Below, in pieces: positions 6,932-8,998 of a DNA stretch of 8,998 bases. The DNA is from Sulfurimonas sp. GTDB lineage: Bacteria > Campylobacterota > Campylobacteria > Campylobacterales > Sulfurimonadaceae. The stretch covers positions 1 to 8,998 of the forward strand of contig JAUSKV010000173.1 in the NCBI GenBank assembly GCA_030646745.1, in the 5' to 3' direction. A program made the translations under genes and the position numbers. Numbering within the stretch: position 1 is the stretch's first letter; each line of letters opens with the position of its first letter. Under the pieces are notes generated by a model. The model searched no databases. It was not told the origin of the DNA and saw nothing but the letters and a program-made list of their open reading frames with translations.

Positions 6932-8115
6932 GCGAAGATGATTACAGCATAGATGTAGATAAATTAACCTACGAGCAGACAAAAAAGATACGAGCTTACC
7001 TTAAAACAATGATAGAAAATAAGGGAAGCGATTTGCATATAAAAGCAAATTCTGCAATCAGGATGAGAAATAAGGACGGAGATATTGTTGCTTTTTCGGG
7101 CCCAATATTTGAAAAAAGTGATGTTCTCATGTTTGCAAAAGAGCTTTTAAAAGGTAGATTTCCGGAGTTTGTAAAAAATAAAGAGATGGATTTCGTTTAT
7201 CCCTTTGATGAAGAAAATCGTTTTCGTGTCAACATGTTTTTTCAGATGGAGGGAATCTCCGCTGTATTTCGTGTTATTCCTATAACTATTCCAACCTTTG
7301 AAGAGTACCATTTACCGGAAATATTAAGAAGTTTTACTACAAAAAAGAGCGGAATAGTTTTGGTAACAGGTGCGACAGGAAGCGGCAAATCAACCACTTT
7401 GGCTTCAATCATCGATGAGGTGAACAAAACGCAGAGAAAGCACATCATAACCATAGAAGACCCGATAGAGTTTGTCCATAAAGATAAGGGGTGCATTATA
7501 AATCAGCGCTCAGTCGGGCAGGATACTCTCTCTTTTGGAGCTGCATTAAAATCGGCTCTTCGTGAGGATCCGGATATTATTTTGGTGGGAGAGATGAGAG
7601 ATAAAGAGACAATAAATTTGGCGCTCCATGCGGCAGATACGGGACACCTCGTTTTTTCAACACTCCATACCATAGATGCAAAAGAGACAATTAACCGTGT
7701 TATCTCTCAATTCCCGACAGATGAGCAAAACCGCGTGAGACTCTCGTTAGCAGGCGTTCTTCAGGGGATTGTTTCACAAAGATTGGTAAAAACGATTAAC
7801 GGAGGTCGTCGTGCCGCTATGGAGATATTAATCCGCAATGCAACAATTGAAAAACTGATTATGGAAAATCGCGACCATGAGATTCGTGACGCAATAGAGC
7901 AGGGGAAAAGTCACTATAAATCTCAAAGTTTTGACCAATCACTTTTAGATTTGTATAACGAGGGGATTATTTCAAGAGAACAGGCGAAAGAGAATGCAAC
8001 AAGTCCGGCAGATTTAGAGCTTAAGATGAGCGGTTTAACTTCGGGTGATGCATCTAGCAAAAGCGGTTCTGTCAGCGGTCAAATAAATGATGGAGACTTT
8101 TTTGATTTGAAATAG
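6928..8115 (+). CDS. pilT: Type IV pilus retraction ATPase, PilT/PilU family
   Basis: Cytoplasmic hexameric AAA-like ATPase that depolymerises type IV pili and drives twitching or DNA uptake. The 395 residues exceed typical PilT (about 345) and are nearer PilU. The N-terminal PAS-like domain holds NKGSDLHIKANSAIRMRN. The motor has Walker A GATGSGKST (148-156, K154), the Asp box TIEDPIEF (175-182), Walker B ILVGEMRD (E222) and the His box with H240 and H247 in GHLVFSTLHT. The C-terminal part QSFDQSLLDLYNEGIIS, then NATSPADLELKM, resembles the PilU end more than the PilT form. The PilT AIRE-like motif is replaced by EIRDAIEQG. A Ser/Gly-rich tail (about 370-395) ends in DFFDLK. The gene overlaps tal by four bases. 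No other pilus gene is in the window. Family membership is certain; PilT versus PilU is open. Confidence 0.88.
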   Translation: MSEDDYSIDVDKLTYEQTKKIRAYLKTMIENKGSDLHIKANSAIRMRNKDGDIVAFSGPIFEKSDVLMFAKELLKGRFPEFVKNKEMDFVYPFDEENRFRVNMFFQMEGISAVFRVIPITIPTFEEYHLPEILRSFTTKKSGIVLVTGATGSGKSTTLASIIDEVNKTQRKHIITIEDPIEFVHKDKGCIINQRSVGQDTLSFGAALKSALREDPDIILVGEMRDKETINLALHAADTGHLVFSTLHTIDAKETINRVISQFPTDEQNRVRLSLAGVLQGIVSQRLVKTINGGRRAAMEILIRNATIEKLIMENRDHEIRDAIEQGKSHYKSQSFDQSLLDLYNEGIISREQAKENATSPADLELKMSGLTSGDASSKSGSVSGQINDGDFFDLK

Positions 8116-8146
8116 ATTCTTTAACAACTTTTAAAGCTTAACTAAG

Positions 8147-8152
8147 TATAAT
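8147..8152 (+). promoter_or_regulatory. Putative -10 box of the rplY-pth promoter
   Basis: A perfect TATAAT lies in the 66-base gap after the pilT-family gene, 29 bases before the rplY ATG. TTAACA at 8121-8126 is a -35-like sequence but 20 bases away. No terminator hairpin for the upstream operon is visible in this gap, so read-through is possible. Confidence 0.5.
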
Positions 8153-8170
8153 TGCGCCTATTTTTTATTT

Positions 8171-8175
8171 AAGGA
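8171..8175 (+). promoter_or_regulatory. Ribosome binding site of rplY
   Basis: AAGGA with six bases to the ATG at 8182. It supports this start. Confidence 0.65.
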
Positions 8176-8181
8176 TTACAT

Positions 8182-8718
8182 ATGTTAGAAGGCATAATTA
8201 GAGAGAGTATTGGTAAGAAGGGTACAAAAGCGCTTCGCCGTGATGGTTATCTGATTGCAAACATTTACGGAAAAGGTCTTGAAAATATTCATGCGGCATT
8301 TAAGTCAAATGAATATATCCGTACTGTTCGCAACAAAGAAACTTTAGCGTTCCCGGTTTCAGTTAACGGTAAGGTGATGGATGTTGTAGTTCAATCATAT
8401 GAGTCACATGCAGTTACGGGTAACCTTTTACATGTTGATTTGATGGTAGCACAAAAAGGTGTTTTAACACACTATCTCGTGCCTGTTGTTCCGGTTGGTG
8501 ATGCTATCGGTCTTAAAAATAAGGGTCTTGTTTTTGTTTCAAAACCTCGTTTAAGAGTAAAAGCTACAATTGAAAACACTCCAAATACAATCGAAATTGA
8601 TGTAACAAAAATGGATGTTGGTGATGCTAAGCTCGTTCGCGATGTAGCTAAAATTGATAATGTTACATTTACAGATTCTGATCGTGTAGCTGTAGTAAGT
8701 ATCATTAAAGCTAAATAA
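8182..8718 (+). CDS. rplY: 50S ribosomal protein L25, general stress protein Ctc form
   Basis: Ribosomal protein that binds 5S rRNA in the large subunit. At 178 residues it is the long two-domain form (TL5/Ctc type), not the 94-residue E. coli L25. The N-terminal RNA-binding domain (about 1-90) has the typical opening with [20 protein letters not shown], and [20 protein letters not shown] ends it. The C-terminal beta domain (about 91-178) holds [16 protein letters not shown], a form of the usual VP(V)-x-GxAxGxxxGG segment, and the closing block [18 protein letters not shown]. It has its own promoter and ribosome binding site and lies two bases before pth. The rplY-pth order is widespread in bacteria and supports both calls. 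Confidence 0.96.
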   Translation: MLEGIIRESIGKKGTKALRRDGYLIANIYGKGLENIHAAFKSNEYIRTVRNKETLAFPVSVNGKVMDVVVQSYESHAVTGNLLHVDLMVAQKGVLTHYLVPVVPVGDAIGLKNKGLVFVSKPRLRVKATIENTPNTIEIDVTKMDVGDAKLVRDVAKIDNVTFTDSDRVAVVSIIKAK

Positions 8719-8720
8719 TT

Positions 8721-8998
8721 ATGCTTATAGTCGGACTGGGTAATCCTGGCCCGACCTATGAAAAAACGCGTCACAACATCGGTTTTATGGTTGTTGATGA
8801 ACTTGTCCGCCGTAGTAACGCAAACAAACTCTCCTCTTCACCTCAAGCTGAACTCTATAAATTTTCTGAACATTTTCTACTCAAACCGCTTACTTTTATG
8901 AACCTCTCAGGCATAGCAATAGCACAGGTAAAAAATTTTTATAAAATCGATAAAGTTGTGGTTATCCATGACGATTTAGACCTTCCCTTTGGAGCTAT
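8721..8998 (+). CDS. pth: Peptidyl-tRNA hydrolase (partial, cut by the right window edge)
   Basis: Cytoplasmic esterase that frees tRNA from peptidyl-tRNA dropped by stalled ribosomes. The first 92 of an expected roughly 185-190 residues are present. The start [20 protein letters not shown] carries N8 and the catalytic H18 (E. coli N10 and H20). N61 in FMNLSG matches E. coli N68, and D85 in [10 protein letters not shown] matches D93. All active-site residues expected in this half are there. The ATG follows the rplY stop by two bases and has no good ribosome binding site, so translation is probably coupled to rplY. Confidence 0.95.
   Translation, partial: MLIVGLGNPGPTYEKTRHNIGFMVVDELVRRSNANKLSSSPQAELYKFSEHFLLKPLTFMNLSGIAIAQVKNFYKIDKVVVIHDDLDLPFGA

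Noticed and set aside
8116..8181. Possible terminator between the PilT-family gene and rplY.
   Set aside because: There are short palindromes (AAGCTT region) and a T run at 8160-8167, but no GC-rich stem next to the T run.
8472..8774. Open frame of 100 codons on the minus strand over rplY and the pth start.
   Set aside because: The Ser/Thr-rich translation is the mirror of the rplY reading frame; rplY is certain.
1..8998. Mobile element, phage, toxin-antitoxin, CRISPR, tRNA or riboswitch signals.
   Set aside because: Read on both strands; no repeats at regular spacing, no transposase or integrase motifs, no cloverleaf arms, and the gaps are too short for a riboswitch plus promoter except 1430-1533, which shows none.

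Overview
The window reads as ordinary chromosomal DNA of a Campylobacterota (Epsilonproteobacteria) member. Sulfurimonas or a close relative is the best guess. The supports are low G+C, compact same-strand operons, promoters that show a clear TATAAT -10 box but no convincing -35, a stand-alone ClpS/ClpA pair, and a sensor kinase with the HQWRQPL H-box frequent in this phylum. The genus is inferred from gene content and style; no database search was run.

Layout. On the minus strand, clpS (1130-1429) and clpA (start at 1130, cut by the left window edge) form a protein quality-control operon joined by a TAATG overlap. A 104-base divergent intergenic region (1430-1533) carries one TATAAT box in each direction. 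On the plus strand follows a tightly packed run: bioD (biotin), pyrB (pyrimidines), pabB (folate), an orphan membrane histidine kinase, and an overlapping phenylalanine-rich membrane protein of unknown function (1534-5923). A second plus-strand unit holds transaldolase and a PilT/PilU-type pilus retraction ATPase (5951-8115), joined by an ATGA overlap. The third unit is rplY (ribosomal protein L25/Ctc) and pth (peptidyl-tRNA hydrolase, cut by the right edge). The last two units each have a TATAAT box just upstream.

How the genes relate. ClpS hands N-degron substrates to ClpA, which unfolds them for ClpP (not in the window). BioD, PyrB and PabB serve three unrelated cofactor or nucleotide pathways and seem to share only a transcript. 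RplY and Pth both serve translation. The kinase and the small membrane protein are the only part whose job cannot be read from the sequence.

I found no rRNA, tRNA, CRISPR array, insertion sequence, integrase, attachment site, origin or clear intrinsic terminator, and no gap above about 105 bases without a gene. I do not see a new multi-gene system here. The most open question is the kinase plus membrane protein pair at 4024-5923.
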